A stretch of DNA of 31,344 nucleotides, from positions 1-31,344 of the forward strand of contig CAUGJE010000020.1 of the NCBI GenBank assembly GCA_959599915.1, read 5' to 3'. The translations under genes and the position numbers were made by a program. The notes beneath the pieces are model-generated. The model ran no database searches. It was not told the origin of the DNA and saw only the letters and a program-made list of their open reading frames with translations. Below are positions 21,750-30,031 of the stretch, piece after piece. Source of the DNA: an uncultured Collinsella sp. GTDB lineage: Bacteria > Actinomycetota > Coriobacteriia > Coriobacteriales > Coriobacteriaceae. Numbering within the stretch: position 1 is the stretch's first letter; each line of letters begins with the position of its first letter.

Positions 21750-22997
21750 CTACCGTTCGTTAATATAGGTACGATGCGGAAACTTTAGACCCGGGAACAG
21801 CTTGCTCGTCAGCTCGCAGAAATAACCGTCCGTCATGCTCGCGATGTAATCCACCACGGCTTGATCCTTACCGTCCTGCCAGGCATAGGTACGATCGTAG
21901 TAGGAAAGCTGCTGCTCAATGCGCGAAATATGGTGCTTAAAGATATAAGAGGACTCGTCGCCACTGTTTAGATCCCGCAGGCAACGGTCGTAGAGCTTTT
22001 CGAACGCCTCGCGCAGCTCCGCCTCGGAATCGCCTTCGATACCGCCCTTGCTATAGATCTTCTTGTAGTTCTCGCGCTTGGCTCGGCGAATTTCCTCAAA
22101 CAGGTCCTCGCTCATCTCGATGCGCGGCTTACCATAGCTATGCTCAACGATATCGATGGAAGCGTGCGTGAGGATCCAGCTATTATAGGCGCCGCCCCGA
22201 CCATCGTCAAAAGCGTCGGGCGAAAGCAGACCTGCCGCGATCGCATCCTGACGGTCACGACCGACGTAGGCAAGAATATCCGAGATGCGAACGACGCAGC
22301 CCTCGAGCGTCATGGGACGCAGGTGCCCAATGGCGCCATAGCCCATGGCGATGCAGTCCTCGACCGCCTGATCGAACTGGTCAAAGGAGCCCATATCCGA
22401 CAATTCAAACACGCGCTGCTCGTACTCGCCGTTATGGCATAGCACGCCATCGAGCGTCTGGAGTGACACGTTGCGGCCATACAGCGCGTCGAGCACGCGG
22501 ACCGACTGCACGTTATGGAAAAAATAACGCCTCGTACGCTCATGATAGATATCGTTGAGGAAGCGCTCGCCGGCATGGCCGAAAGGCGTGTGTCCCAAGT
22601 CATGACCCAGGCCAATCGCCTCGATCAGATCGCAATTGAGCCCCAGGGCGCGACCGATATCGCGCGCAATGCGGGAGACAAGCTGCACGTGCAAACCGCG
22701 GCGTGACAGATCGTCATTGCTACGGAAACTAAAGACCTGCGTTTTGCCTGCATAACGGGTGTATGCGGGCAGATGCAAAATCTTTTCGGTATCGCGTATA
22801 AATGCCGGACGCATGAGCGTGCCCTTGTCTGCGGCCCGATCGACACGTCGGATGACCTGGTCGTCACCGCATCGATAAGGATTAACGACACCCGAGGCGC
22901 GGTCGGCGGCGATACGCTCGACCAGCTCGGGCGACAACGCCGCGGGAATGCGGTCCATGCGCGCCTTAATGACGGCCGTTTCTTGATTAGTTGCCAT
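21750..22997 (-). CDS. dgt: dGTPase-like HD-domain triphosphohydrolase
   Basis: This 415-residue HD-superfamily enzyme is related to dGTP triphosphohydrolase, which cleaves dNTPs to nucleoside and triphosphate. The catalytic histidines and aspartate are in LHVQLVSRIARDIG (His103) and GLGHDLGHTPFGHAGE (His132, Asp133), and the family arginine is in YTRYAGKTQVFSF. ATG 22997 has AAGGAG upstream. The gene follows the prepilin peptidase gene by 31 bases on the same strand, so the two are probably cotranscribed, though no functional link is apparent. The gene name is by family; substrate preference is not known. Confidence 0.87.
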   Translation of the reverse strand: MATNQETAVIKARMDRIPAALSPELVERIAADRASGVVNPYRCGDDQVIRRVDRAADKGTLMRPAFIRDTEKILHLPAYTRYAGKTQVFSFRSNDDLSRRGLHVQLVSRIARDIGRALGLNCDLIEAIGLGHDLGHTPFGHAGERFLNDIYHERTRRYFFHNVQSVRVLDALYGRNVSLQTLDGVLCHNGEYEQRVFELSDMGSFDQFDQAVEDCIAMGYGAIGHLRPMTLEGCVVRISDILAYVGRDRQDAIAAGLLSPDAFDDGRGGAYNSWILTHASIDIVEHSYGKPRIEMSEDLFEEIRRAKRENYKKIYSKGGIEGDSEAELREAFEKLYDRCLRDLNSGDESSYIFKHHISRIEQQLSYYDRTYAWQDGKDQAVVDYIASMTDGYFCELTSKLFPGLKFPHRTYINER

Positions 22998-23028
22998 GGC
23001 ATGCTCCTTAAAAAGGATGCGCAATCGG

Positions 23029-23451
23029 TTACAATGTCCAGCTCACGACCTCGATTATGGCAAATATCAGCACCAAAAACGGGAGCAATGGCAGGGAGCG
23101 CGATTTTGTGAAGAGGCAGGAGAGCGCCAGGACCAGGAGCGCAACGGCAAATGCCACGATGCCGCCCAGAGGGTCGAGCGTGCAAAGCGCGAAAAGCGCC
23201 TTGGCATCCCCCATGCCGATGCCGGGGGCTTGGCGAACACGACGCCAGAGCGACTCAGTGAGCACAAGGGCAAGGTAGACGATGACCGCAAGACCGGCGT
23301 GATCAAGCGCCGTGTTAACACCTCTGTTGAGCCAAACGCCTGCAAACGCCGCCACCGCACACACGCCGGCAAGCTCATTGGGAAACCGCCGCTCACGGGC
23401 ATCAATCACCGCGCCGGCAAAGATACAAATCCAAAACGGGATATAGACCAT
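23029..23451 (-). CDS. Minimal A24-family prepilin peptidase (TadV/CpaA type)
   Basis: This 140-residue membrane aspartic protease has the two catalytic aspartates of the A24 family: Asp17 in VIDARERRFPN and Asp82 in GIGMGDAK (GxGD motif). The rest is mostly hydrophobic, with about five or six membrane segments. It lacks the N-terminal methyltransferase half of PilD-type enzymes and matches Tad/Flp-pilus peptidases (TadV, CpaA). ATG 23451 follows an excellent site (AAGGAGGTG); the 114 residues of frame upstream run through a terminator and are rejected. No pilin or pilus-assembly genes are nearby, so its target is encoded elsewhere. Confidence 0.83.
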   Translation of the reverse strand: MVYIPFWICIFAGAVIDARERRFPNELAGVCAVAAFAGVWLNRGVNTALDHAGLAVIVYLALVLTESLWRRVRQAPGIGMGDAKALFALCTLDPLGGIVAFAVALLVLALSCLFTKSRSLPLLPFLVLIFAIIEVVSWTL

Positions 23452-23483
23452 TGAACACCTCCTTGGGCAGTCACTCAAAAGCA

Positions 23484-23523
23484 AAAACCACCACAAAGGT
23501 GCATGCACCTTTGTGGTGGTTTT
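23484..23523. terminator. 40-bp perfect palindromic terminator
   Basis: The two 20-base arms (AAAACCACCACAAAGGTGCA and its complement) meet with no loop, so the RNA hairpin would close with a few unpaired bases at the tip. It lies between the glycosyltransferase stop (23532) and the prepilin peptidase start (23451) and terminates the glycosyltransferase. A related imperfect terminator lies at 31129-31167. Confidence 0.85.
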
Positions 23524-23531
23524 GGTAGTGG

Positions 23532-24827
23532 TTATTTGGCGCCTTGCATGACCTCGTCGAGGGTAACGTTGACGGCGTGTTGCGTCGGGACCCAGTCGAC
23601 CTTTAGGAACAGTGCAGCCACCGTGATGGGGATATAGCTGAACATAAAGATCGGGAAGGTAAACAGGTTGGTCACCAGGCGCCACTTTTGCGCACAATGA
23701 ATGTGCTTGTACTCGAAGATGGTCGTAAGTAGCGCCAGGATAAAGAAGGTCTGGTACATCATCGCGAAGGTCATAATGAGCGAGGCGGCACAAGCCTGCA
23801 TCTCGACCTCGGTAGCCAAAAAGCCATGCGAAAGACCACCGACGATCAGGAACGTGGCGTTGGCGAGCATCGAAATCAGCGATAACAGCATACCAGGGGC
23901 AATCGTCATAAACATGTCGTAGGCGGCAAAACGATGATAGCGGAAGGTCGACTTGACCAGATGCTTACCGTAGGTAAAAAAGACCTGGTAGAAGCCCTTG
24001 GTCCAACGCATACGTTGCTTCCAGGACGCCTTAAACGTCACGGGCTGCTCGTCAAAGAACTCCGCCGGCGCATAGCCAATACGAATGCCGTGAATAGCGC
24101 AGAACGTGGTGAACTGAATATCCTCGGTCAGCGTATGGAACTGCCAGCCGTGCATGCCCTCAATAACGCTAGCCGAGATAAGGTAGCCCGAACCCGATAC
24201 GGCGCAGGACGTCTTGCAGATGTTGCGCGCGTTGTTGAGAAAACGCGCCTCGCGCAGATACCAAGTGGCATTCGCTGCCGAGATCCACGAGCTTCCGAAG
24301 TTCTTGGAGTTACGGTAGCTCGTGACCACATGGAAGCCCTGGTCAAAGGCATCATTCATCTTGGACACGTAATCGCGGGCGATAACGTTATCGGCATCGA
24401 AGATAAAGTAACCTTCAAAGGTGTCGGGATACTCGTTAAGGATACGATCGAAACCAAAGTCCATGACCCAGCTCTTGCCTTTACGGGCCAGGTCGTTTCG
24501 CTCGTACACGACAGCGCCCGCCTCGCGCGCGAGCTGCGCCGTATTGTCGGTGCAGGCATCGGCGACCACGAAGACCTCGATGAGCTCGGAAGGATAATCC
24601 TGGTCCTTGATGGAGCGAACGAGGTTGGCGATAACGGCCTCCTCGTTGTGTGCTGCAATAAAGAAGGCATACCGGTGGAGTTTTTTGGCCTTGGGAGGCG
24701 CGACCTCGCCGCGGAGAGCACCGATGACAAAGAAGACCACCTGGTACAAGAAGCAGACCGTGAGCAGCGTGACGACAATCTGGTTGAAGATCACGATGGG
24801 TGTGTTGGTTTGTAAAAAGGCGAGCAT
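23532..24827 (-). CDS. Processive-type family 2 glycosyltransferase
   Basis: This 431-residue membrane glycosyltransferase resembles cellulose/hyaluronan/PNAG synthases. The GT-A domain carries VADACTDNT (88-96), the DAD metal motif (144-146), the TED catalytic base motif (234-236) and QRMRW (271-275), which mark processive GT2 enzymes. Membrane segments lie at about 11-38 and in a C-terminal group (about 305-410). It probably polymerises or exports a surface polysaccharide from a nucleotide sugar. ATG 24827 has GGGAG upstream. No accessory polysaccharide genes are adjacent, and it appears to be a single-gene unit with its own terminator. Confidence 0.87.
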   Translation of the reverse strand: MLAFLQTNTPIVIFNQIVVTLLTVCFLYQVVFFVIGALRGEVAPPKAKKLHRYAFFIAAHNEEAVIANLVRSIKDQDYPSELIEVFVVADACTDNTAQLAREAGAVVYERNDLARKGKSWVMDFGFDRILNEYPDTFEGYFIFDADNVIARDYVSKMNDAFDQGFHVVTSYRNSKNFGSSWISAANATWYLREARFLNNARNICKTSCAVSGSGYLISASVIEGMHGWQFHTLTEDIQFTTFCAIHGIRIGYAPAEFFDEQPVTFKASWKQRMRWTKGFYQVFFTYGKHLVKSTFRYHRFAAYDMFMTIAPGMLLSLISMLANATFLIVGGLSHGFLATEVEMQACAASLIMTFAMMYQTFFILALLTTIFEYKHIHCAQKWRLVTNLFTFPIFMFSYIPITVAALFLKVDWVPTQHAVNVTLDEVMQGAK

Positions 24828-24864
24828 GCAGGCTCCCAGGAACGTGTTACGTAAACAACCGTAT

Positions 24865-24891
24865 ATCTTACCGCAGGCTTACCGAGTTCAA
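24865..24891 (-). promoter_or_regulatory. Possible promoter of the glycosyltransferase gene
   Basis: TTGAAC (24886-24891) and TAAGAT (24865-24870) lie on the minus strand with a short 15-base spacer. The region is in the gap between the rluD-type stop and the glycosyltransferase start. Weak, because of the spacing. Confidence 0.35.
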
Positions 24892-24909
24892 GAAACCACC
24901 TAATACTGG

Positions 24910-25923
24910 CTAGGCTTCGAGCAGGCCGAGCTGCGGTACGATTTCGTCGCCGGCAGCAGTGCGGCCAAGCGAACGCGGGGCTAAGTCGTCGAGGACGGCG
25001 GCGAGATCCCACGGCAGCTCGTCGCGGCACTCAATGCGCTCTCCCGTCACGGGATGATCGAACGCCACGCGCCAGGAATGGAGGAATTGCCTGGTCAGAC
25101 CCTGATCGGCACGCGCATCGCACTTACCGTAGAGCGGATCGCCCACGCAGGCGTGGTTGATATGGCGCATGTGCACGCGAATCTGATGCGTGCGACCGGT
25201 AAACAGGTGACACTCAACGAGTGTGTAGCCGTCATCAAAGCGCGTGGAATCAAAGCGCTCAAGGACCTTAAAGGTCGTGATGGCCTGGCGTGCAAAAGGA
25301 TCATCGGAAACCGCCATCTTGACACGGTCACGTGTAGAACGGGCAATGCCGGTGTTAATGGTGCCCTCATCCATGGCGATATGACCGTGAACGAGCGTAA
25401 TGTAGCGGCGGTCGAGCGTGCGCGTACGGATAAGATTTTGGAGCGCGCGCTGGGTATCGTCGTCCTTTGCCGCAAGCATAAGACCCGAGGTATCGCGATC
25501 CAAACGATGTACGATACCGGGGCGGTCCTCGCCCTGCACGGTGCCCAGATGGTCGATACCGCAGTGATAGACCAGCGCATTCGCGAGCGTACCGCTCTCA
25601 TGACCATGCGCAGGATGGCACACCAGGCCGCGCTGCTTGGAGAGCACGATGAGGTAGTCGTCCTCATAGCGAATGTCGAGCGGGATGGCCTCGGGAATCA
25701 CGTCGGTGGGATCGTGCGGTTCGGGCAAATCAACCGAAATACGGTCACCGGCTCGCACGGCGTACTTTTTGGACAGGCAGGTCTCGCCATTGACCACTAC
25801 GACCCCACCCTCAATCAGATGTGCGCAGGCAGAGCGCGTAGGGCAGCCGTCATTGGCGCCCAGATAGGCGTCAAGACGCTGACCAGCGGCATCGTCGGCA
25901 ACAAGGATATGGATGTCGGCCAT
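24910..25923 (-). CDS. RluD-family 23S rRNA pseudouridine synthase
   Basis: This 337-residue protein has an N-terminal S4 RNA-binding domain (about 12-65) and a RluA/RluD catalytic domain. The catalytic aspartate is Asp144 in HRLDRDTSGLML, and VECHLFTGRTHQIRVHM follows in the C-terminal half. It converts uridine to pseudouridine, probably in 23S rRNA. The ATG overlaps the last base of the lspA stop (TAATG), and the lspA-rluD pair is common in Gram-positive bacteria. RluD is the best guess among RluA, RluC and RluD. Confidence 0.9.
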   Translation of the reverse strand: MADIHILVADDAAGQRLDAYLGANDGCPTRSACAHLIEGGVVVVNGETCLSKKYAVRAGDRISVDLPEPHDPTDVIPEAIPLDIRYEDDYLIVLSKQRGLVCHPAHGHESGTLANALVYHCGIDHLGTVQGEDRPGIVHRLDRDTSGLMLAAKDDDTQRALQNLIRTRTLDRRYITLVHGHIAMDEGTINTGIARSTRDRVKMAVSDDPFARQAITTFKVLERFDSTRFDDGYTLVECHLFTGRTHQIRVHMRHINHACVGDPLYGKCDARADQGLTRQFLHSWRVAFDHPVTGERIECRDELPWDLAAVLDDLAPRSLGRTAAGDEIVPQLGLLEA

Positions 25924-26522
25924 TAGCGCTCAGTCCTTTCGCGAATCTTGCGGGCACGCTCCCCACGTTGTTTAGCCTTGCGCTTGGCGCGGGCCTCGTC
26001 ACGGGCGTTAAGCTCGGCGGTCGCATCGACCTCACGAGCCGCGGGGCTCAAGAACATGTAACCGAAGAGCGCCAGCACCACACCGACCGTAATGCCGATA
26101 TCGGCCACATTGAAGACGGGGAAGTCGATGAAGGTGGTGGCAATAAAATCGGTCACGAAGCCAAAGGCCAAACGATCGATAGCGTTGCCGATAGCACCAC
26201 CCGCAACAATCGCCATGCCCACAACCTCAAGATGGGCGAGCTGAGGTGCACGAACGAGGTACACGGCAATAGCGATAATGACCGCCAACGCCAGCACGGC
26301 AAACGCGATGCCATGCCCCTCGCCCATGCTAAAGGCAGCACCGATATTGCGGACAAACATAAAGTCGAAAACACCGGGGATGACGGTCACATGCAAGGCG
26401 TCGCCCACGGCACGAACCGCAAGCTTGGTCAGCTGGTCAACAAGCAGCACAACCAGCGCCACCCCACCAGCAACACCCAACCGCCAACGCAAAGGCGGCG
26501 TCATATCCCCAGCACGACCCAA
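25923..26522 (-). CDS. lspA: Lipoprotein signal peptidase
   Basis: This membrane aspartic protease cleaves the signal peptide of diacylated prolipoproteins. Numbered from the TTG start, the conserved motifs are NIGAAFSM (59-66), GNAIDRL with catalytic Asp116, and FNVADIGITVG with catalytic Asp141, in a four-helix protein. The C-terminal tail (about 155-199) is an Arg/Lys/Ala/Glu-rich helix beyond the usual enzyme. Start choice: TTG 26522 has AGGGGA six bases upstream, while the first ATG (26504) has only a GGGG placed too close, so the TTG start is preferred but not certain. It is coupled to the rluD-type gene downstream. Confidence 0.92.
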   Translation of the reverse strand: MGRAGDMTPPLRWRLGVAGGVALVVLLVDQLTKLAVRAVGDALHVTVIPGVFDFMFVRNIGAAFSMGEGHGIAFAVLALAVIIAIAVYLVRAPQLAHLEVVGMAIVAGGAIGNAIDRLAFGFVTDFIATTFIDFPVFNVADIGITVGVVLALFGYMFLSPAAREVDATAELNARDEARAKRKAKQRGERARKIRERTER

Positions 26523-26641
26523 ATCAATCCCCTAGCCTCAAGAACATCGAATTCCGTTTAACGCAATTAACCATCTTATATTGCCACACGCAGAGCGCAC
26601 GACATATTCGCTAACGCCAGATAAATAACCAGCATAAAAAG

Positions 26642-26674
26642 AAAGCGGCATTCCGAAAAACAGAATGCCGCTTT
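26642..26674 (-). terminator. Terminator of ileS (bidirectional)
   Basis: AAAGCGGCATTC (26642-26653) and GAATGCCGCTTT (26663-26674) form a 12-bp perfect stem with a 9-base loop. It is located 70 bases past the ileS stop, with T-rich stretches on both strands. The remaining gap to lspA (26523-26641) has no gene; it should contain the lspA promoter, which could not be placed with confidence. Confidence 0.85.
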
Positions 26675-26744
26675 TATTCAGCGGAGCAAATGGGCCGAAG
26701 GCGTCCAAATTCTCCCAATAACTAAAATGCCGAGTTACCGTGCC

Positions 26745-29546
26745 TTAAAGGGCATTCGCGCAGCGCTTGCAAATGTGAGCGTGGCCGTTGTACTCGCCGA
26801 CGGTGGTGCGATAGTTCCAGCAACGGTCACAGCACTCGCCCTCGGCAGCCTCAATAGCAACGGAAAGTTCCTCGCCCTGGGTCAGCTCAACATCGGAAAC
26901 GATGTAGAACTCGGCCAGGTCGACGGCCTTATCACCGGTCAGCAGCGCGTACATCTCGGCGGGAACGACCGCCATGACGCGGACCTGCTGGCTCTTGGTG
27001 AAAGTGCCGGCGGAGCGGGCATCCTCAAGGGCCTTGGTCACGGCGCTACGGAGCTCGAGTGAAGCCTCGAGCACGCCCTCAAACTCATTGGCCTCGTCGA
27101 ACGTGATGGGCGACTTGTACCAATCGAGCAGCGCGGCGTACTTCTGGTGATCGACGCAGCCGGCGGGCGCATAGGCCATGGCCTCGTCGACGGTGTAGGA
27201 CAGGATCGGCTGCAGGTCGCGCATGAGCATCGAGAAGAGCTCGGCCAGCACGGTCTGGGCGCTGCGGCGCTCGAGCGAGCCGGGCTTCTCACAGTACAGA
27301 CGGTCCTTCAGGGCGTCGAGATACACGTTGGAGAGCTCGGTAACCACGAAGTCGTAGAGCGCACGGTAGGCGCGCGGGAACTCGTAGCTGGCGTAGGCAT
27401 CGTCGACCTCGGCCTGAACCTGGGTCAGACGGGCAACCATGAGCTTGTCGAGCGGCAGCAGGTCGGCAAAGGCGACGCCGTCGGTCTCGGGCTCAAACTG
27501 ACCCTCGAGCTCGGAGAGCAGGAAGCGCAGCGTGTTGCGGAAACGACGGTAGGCATCGGACGTACGAGCAAGAATCTCGTGGTCGATGGACACGTCGGAG
27601 CTGGTATCGACAGATGCAACCCACAGACGGATGATGTCGGCGCCCATCTCGTCGCAGACCTTATTGGGGTCGATGACGTTGCCGAGCGACTTGGACATCT
27701 TTCGACCCTGGCCGTCGAGGGTGAAGCCCTGCGAGACGACCGCCTTGTACGGAGCGTGGCCGTTGGCACCCACCGAGGTGAGCAACGAGCTCTGGAACCA
27801 ACCGCGGTGCTGGTCGGAGCCCTCGAGATACACGTCCGCCGGATACTCCAGCTCGGGACGGTACTCGCAGACGGCCTTCCAGGAGACGCCGGAATCCCAC
27901 CACACGTCGAGGATGTCCTTATCGGCCTTGAGGTGATGGCCGCCGCACTTGGGGCAGACGCAGGCCTCGCCCAGGTAGCTCTCGGGAGCGTCGGTGAACC
28001 AGGCGTCGGAGCCCTTCTCGTGGAAGAGCTTGATGACGGCGTCGAGCGTGGCGTCGTTCATAACCTTCTCGCCGCAGTCGGCGCAAGTGTAGCTCGGGAT
28101 AGGCACGCCCCAGTTGCGCTGACGGCTGATGCACCAGTCGGGACGCTGCTCGACCATGGCGCCGATGCGGTTTGCCGCGTGGGCCGGATACCACTTGACG
28201 TTCTCGCGGACCTCTTTGCCAGCCTGCTCGCGCAAACCAGTCTTGTCCATCGAGACAAACCACTGGTCGGTAGCACGGAAGAGCACCGGGTGCTTGCAGC
28301 GCCAGCAGTGCGGATAGCTGTGCGTGATCTTCTTCTCGAGAACCAGGGTGCCGCGCTCGCGCAGGAACTCGATGATGTGCGGGTTGGCCTCATCGGTATC
28401 CATACCGCTGAAGGGGCCACCGGTGCCAAACTCCTCACCGGTGTAGAACTTGCCGTCGTCATCGACCGGCATGCAGATGTCGGTGATGCCCTCCTTGAGG
28501 CAGGCAAAGTAGTCGTCGACGCCGTGGCCGGGCGAGTTGTGGACGATACCGGTACCGTCGTCGACACCGACGTAATCAGCCAGCAGCGCCACGCCCTCGA
28601 CACCGTCAAAGATCGGCTGCTTGTAGTGGATGTGATGGAAGGTCTCGGCGGGAACCACGTAGGGCTTACCGTCGACCATAACCGGGGTGTACTCCCAGCC
28701 AAACTCCTCGCAGCACTTGGGAGCCAGGTCCTCGAGCATGACCTCGGCACGACCATCATGCTCAACGGCGACGTAGGCGGCGCCGGGCTTGAGGGAAACT
28801 GCCTGGTCGGAGGGAATGGTCCACGGCGTGGTCGTCCAGATGATGAAGTCAACCGGGCCGTCGAAGTTCTCGAGGCCGGCGGGCTTGGAGGTCATCTCAA
28901 AGCGCACGAAAATGGAGGGGCTCGTCTCGTCAGAGTACTCGATCTCTGCCTCAGCGAGTGCGGTGTGGCAGTGCTTGCACCAGTGAACCGGCTTGTGGCC
29001 GCGATAGATCATGCCCTTATCGAACATGGCCTTAAAGACCTCGATGTCGGCTGCATCGTGCTGGTGGTAGAGCGTCAGGTAGGGGTTGTCCCAATCGCCG
29101 AGCACGCCCAGGCGACGGAAGCCCGCCTTCTGCAGCTCAATGTTCTCGACAGCGAACTCGTTGCAGAGCTCGCGGATCTTAGCCGTAGAGGTCTGGTTGA
29201 ACTTCTCGGTGCCGAGCTTCTCCTCGACCTTATGCTCAATCGGCTGGCCATGGCAGTCCCAACCCGGGACATAGGGAACCTCATAGCCCTGCATCATCCA
29301 GTAGCGGTTGATCATGTCCTTGGAGATCTTGTTCATGGCATGGCCGATGTGGATCGGACCGTTGGCGTACGGAGGGCCGTCGTGCAGCACGAACTTCTTG
29401 TGACCCTCGTTCTTCTTCAGAACCTGCTCGTAGACCTTGTTGTCCTGCCAGTCCTTGAGTCGCTTGGGCTCGGACTTGGAAAGACCGGCACGCATGGGAA
29501 AACCGGTCTTGGGCAGATTCATCGTCTGCTTGTACTCGTTTGCCAC
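26745..29546 (-). CDS. ileS: Isoleucyl-tRNA synthetase
   Basis: This 933-residue class I synthetase charges and proofreads tRNA-Ile. The HIGH motif is PIHIGHAMNK (HIGH at 66-69), KMSKS appears in GRKMSKSLGNV, and a C-terminal zinc finger has Cys906, Cys909, Cys926 and Cys929. The N-terminus (NEYKQTMNLPKTGFPMRAGL) matches the bacterial type. It starts with GTG at 29546 after AGGGG. A T-box leader precedes it, so expression rises when uncharged tRNA-Ile accumulates. The ileS-lspA order, with a terminator between, is a familiar Gram-positive neighbourhood. Confidence 0.97.
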   Translation of the reverse strand: MANEYKQTMNLPKTGFPMRAGLSKSEPKRLKDWQDNKVYEQVLKKNEGHKKFVLHDGPPYANGPIHIGHAMNKISKDMINRYWMMQGYEVPYVPGWDCHGQPIEHKVEEKLGTEKFNQTSTAKIRELCNEFAVENIELQKAGFRRLGVLGDWDNPYLTLYHQHDAADIEVFKAMFDKGMIYRGHKPVHWCKHCHTALAEAEIEYSDETSPSIFVRFEMTSKPAGLENFDGPVDFIIWTTTPWTIPSDQAVSLKPGAAYVAVEHDGRAEVMLEDLAPKCCEEFGWEYTPVMVDGKPYVVPAETFHHIHYKQPIFDGVEGVALLADYVGVDDGTGIVHNSPGHGVDDYFACLKEGITDICMPVDDDGKFYTGEEFGTGGPFSGMDTDEANPHIIEFLRERGTLVLEKKITHSYPHCWRCKHPVLFRATDQWFVSMDKTGLREQAGKEVRENVKWYPAHAANRIGAMVEQRPDWCISRQRNWGVPIPSYTCADCGEKVMNDATLDAVIKLFHEKGSDAWFTDAPESYLGEACVCPKCGGHHLKADKDILDVWWDSGVSWKAVCEYRPELEYPADVYLEGSDQHRGWFQSSLLTSVGANGHAPYKAVVSQGFTLDGQGRKMSKSLGNVIDPNKVCDEMGADIIRLWVASVDTSSDVSIDHEILARTSDAYRRFRNTLRFLLSELEGQFEPETDGVAFADLLPLDKLMVARLTQVQAEVDDAYASYEFPRAYRALYDFVVTELSNVYLDALKDRLYCEKPGSLERRSAQTVLAELFSMLMRDLQPILSYTVDEAMAYAPAGCVDHQKYAALLDWYKSPITFDEANEFEGVLEASLELRSAVTKALEDARSAGTFTKSQQVRVMAVVPAEMYALLTGDKAVDLAEFYIVSDVELTQGEELSVAIEAAEGECCDRCWNYRTTVGEYNGHAHICKRCANAL

Positions 29547-29589
29547 GGTACCCCTTTCATGTCATGGGCGCGCACGCCCTCTGGGCACC

Positions 29590-29626
29590 AAAAAAGCGCC
29601 CGTCCCTACAAGCTGGGACGAAGCGC
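29590..29626 (-). terminator. T-box terminator stem before ileS
   Basis: On the minus strand GCGCTTCGTCCC pairs with GGGACGGGCGC (11 pairs with one bulged base), followed by six T. This is the off-state of the T-box switch. The ribosome binding site of ileS lies 40 bases beyond. Confidence 0.85.
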
Positions 29627-29880
29627 CGCAAACGGGCTGCACGCCCGCAAAAGCTCTTCGCTTAACCACCCAGCTTAGATGCCCTCGCCCGCGTATTCGC
29701 GCGCTCGCATCCGTTACTCGGCTGGCCTGTATCGACGACCATCTCGGCGATGTCTACTAAGACGAGCCTGCACGACACATCCGTTGGGACCGCAGCTCCG
29801 GGGTGATTTTCATCGGTCGCATGCACGGGATCTCAGCGCTCCCCGCTCTCTGTAGCATGCGGACGGCCGACTACTCGTCC
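29590..29880 (-). ncRNA. T-box leader RNA of ileS (Ile specifier)
   Basis: Read on the minus strand, the leader shows the T-box parts in order. The Stem I base has GACGAGTAGT (29870-29879) and the AGAGAG stretch. The specifier segment GATGAAAATCACC carries the isoleucine codon ATC (complement of 29805-29807). The T-box core CTGGGTGGTTAAGCG (complement of about 29658-29672) follows, and then a terminator. Uncharged tRNA-Ile pairs with the specifier and with the bulge of the antiterminator, and blocks the terminator. The T-box core differs slightly from the usual GGGTGGNACC. Confidence 0.85.
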
Positions 29881-29889
29881 CCATCAACG

Positions 29890-29917
29890 CTTATGCGCTG
29901 TATGGTAGCACGGTCAA
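29890..29917 (-). promoter_or_regulatory. Predicted promoter of the ileS T-box transcript
   Basis: TTGACC (29912-29917) and CATAAG (29890-29895) lie 16 bases apart on the minus strand and end just before the T-box Stem I, which leaves a transcription start at about 29882. Confidence 0.5.
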
Positions 29918-29950
29918 CGCCGGCAAAAAACCCTCAACACTGGTTTTATA

Positions 29951-30018
29951 CGTTCGAAATTTCTCGCTATTACAGCCCTTCTCTAGGAGCAAAATACCTG
30001 AAAGCACTTTATCGAACG
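29951..30018 (+). promoter_or_regulatory. Spaced inverted repeat upstream of the glycerol dehydrogenase-like gene
   Basis: CGTTCGA (29951-29957) and TCGAACG (30012-30018) are perfectly complementary across 54 bases; the second arm ends 13 bases before the ATG at 30032 and only a few bases before the ribosome binding site. It could be a pair of operator half-sites or a leader hairpin. No clear plus-strand promoter could be placed here. Confidence 0.35.
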
Positions 30019-30031
30019 AAAGAAGGTTGCT

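Noticed and set aside
23452..23793. N-terminal extension of the prepilin peptidase frame
   Set aside because: It would pass through the 40-bp palindromic terminator and into the glycosyltransferase gene; the ATG at 23451 has an ideal ribosome site.
27147..29678. Open frame of 843 codons on the plus strand opposite ileS
   Set aside because: Same reason: it mirrors the ileS codon pattern, has no ribosome site and has no recognisable protein motif.
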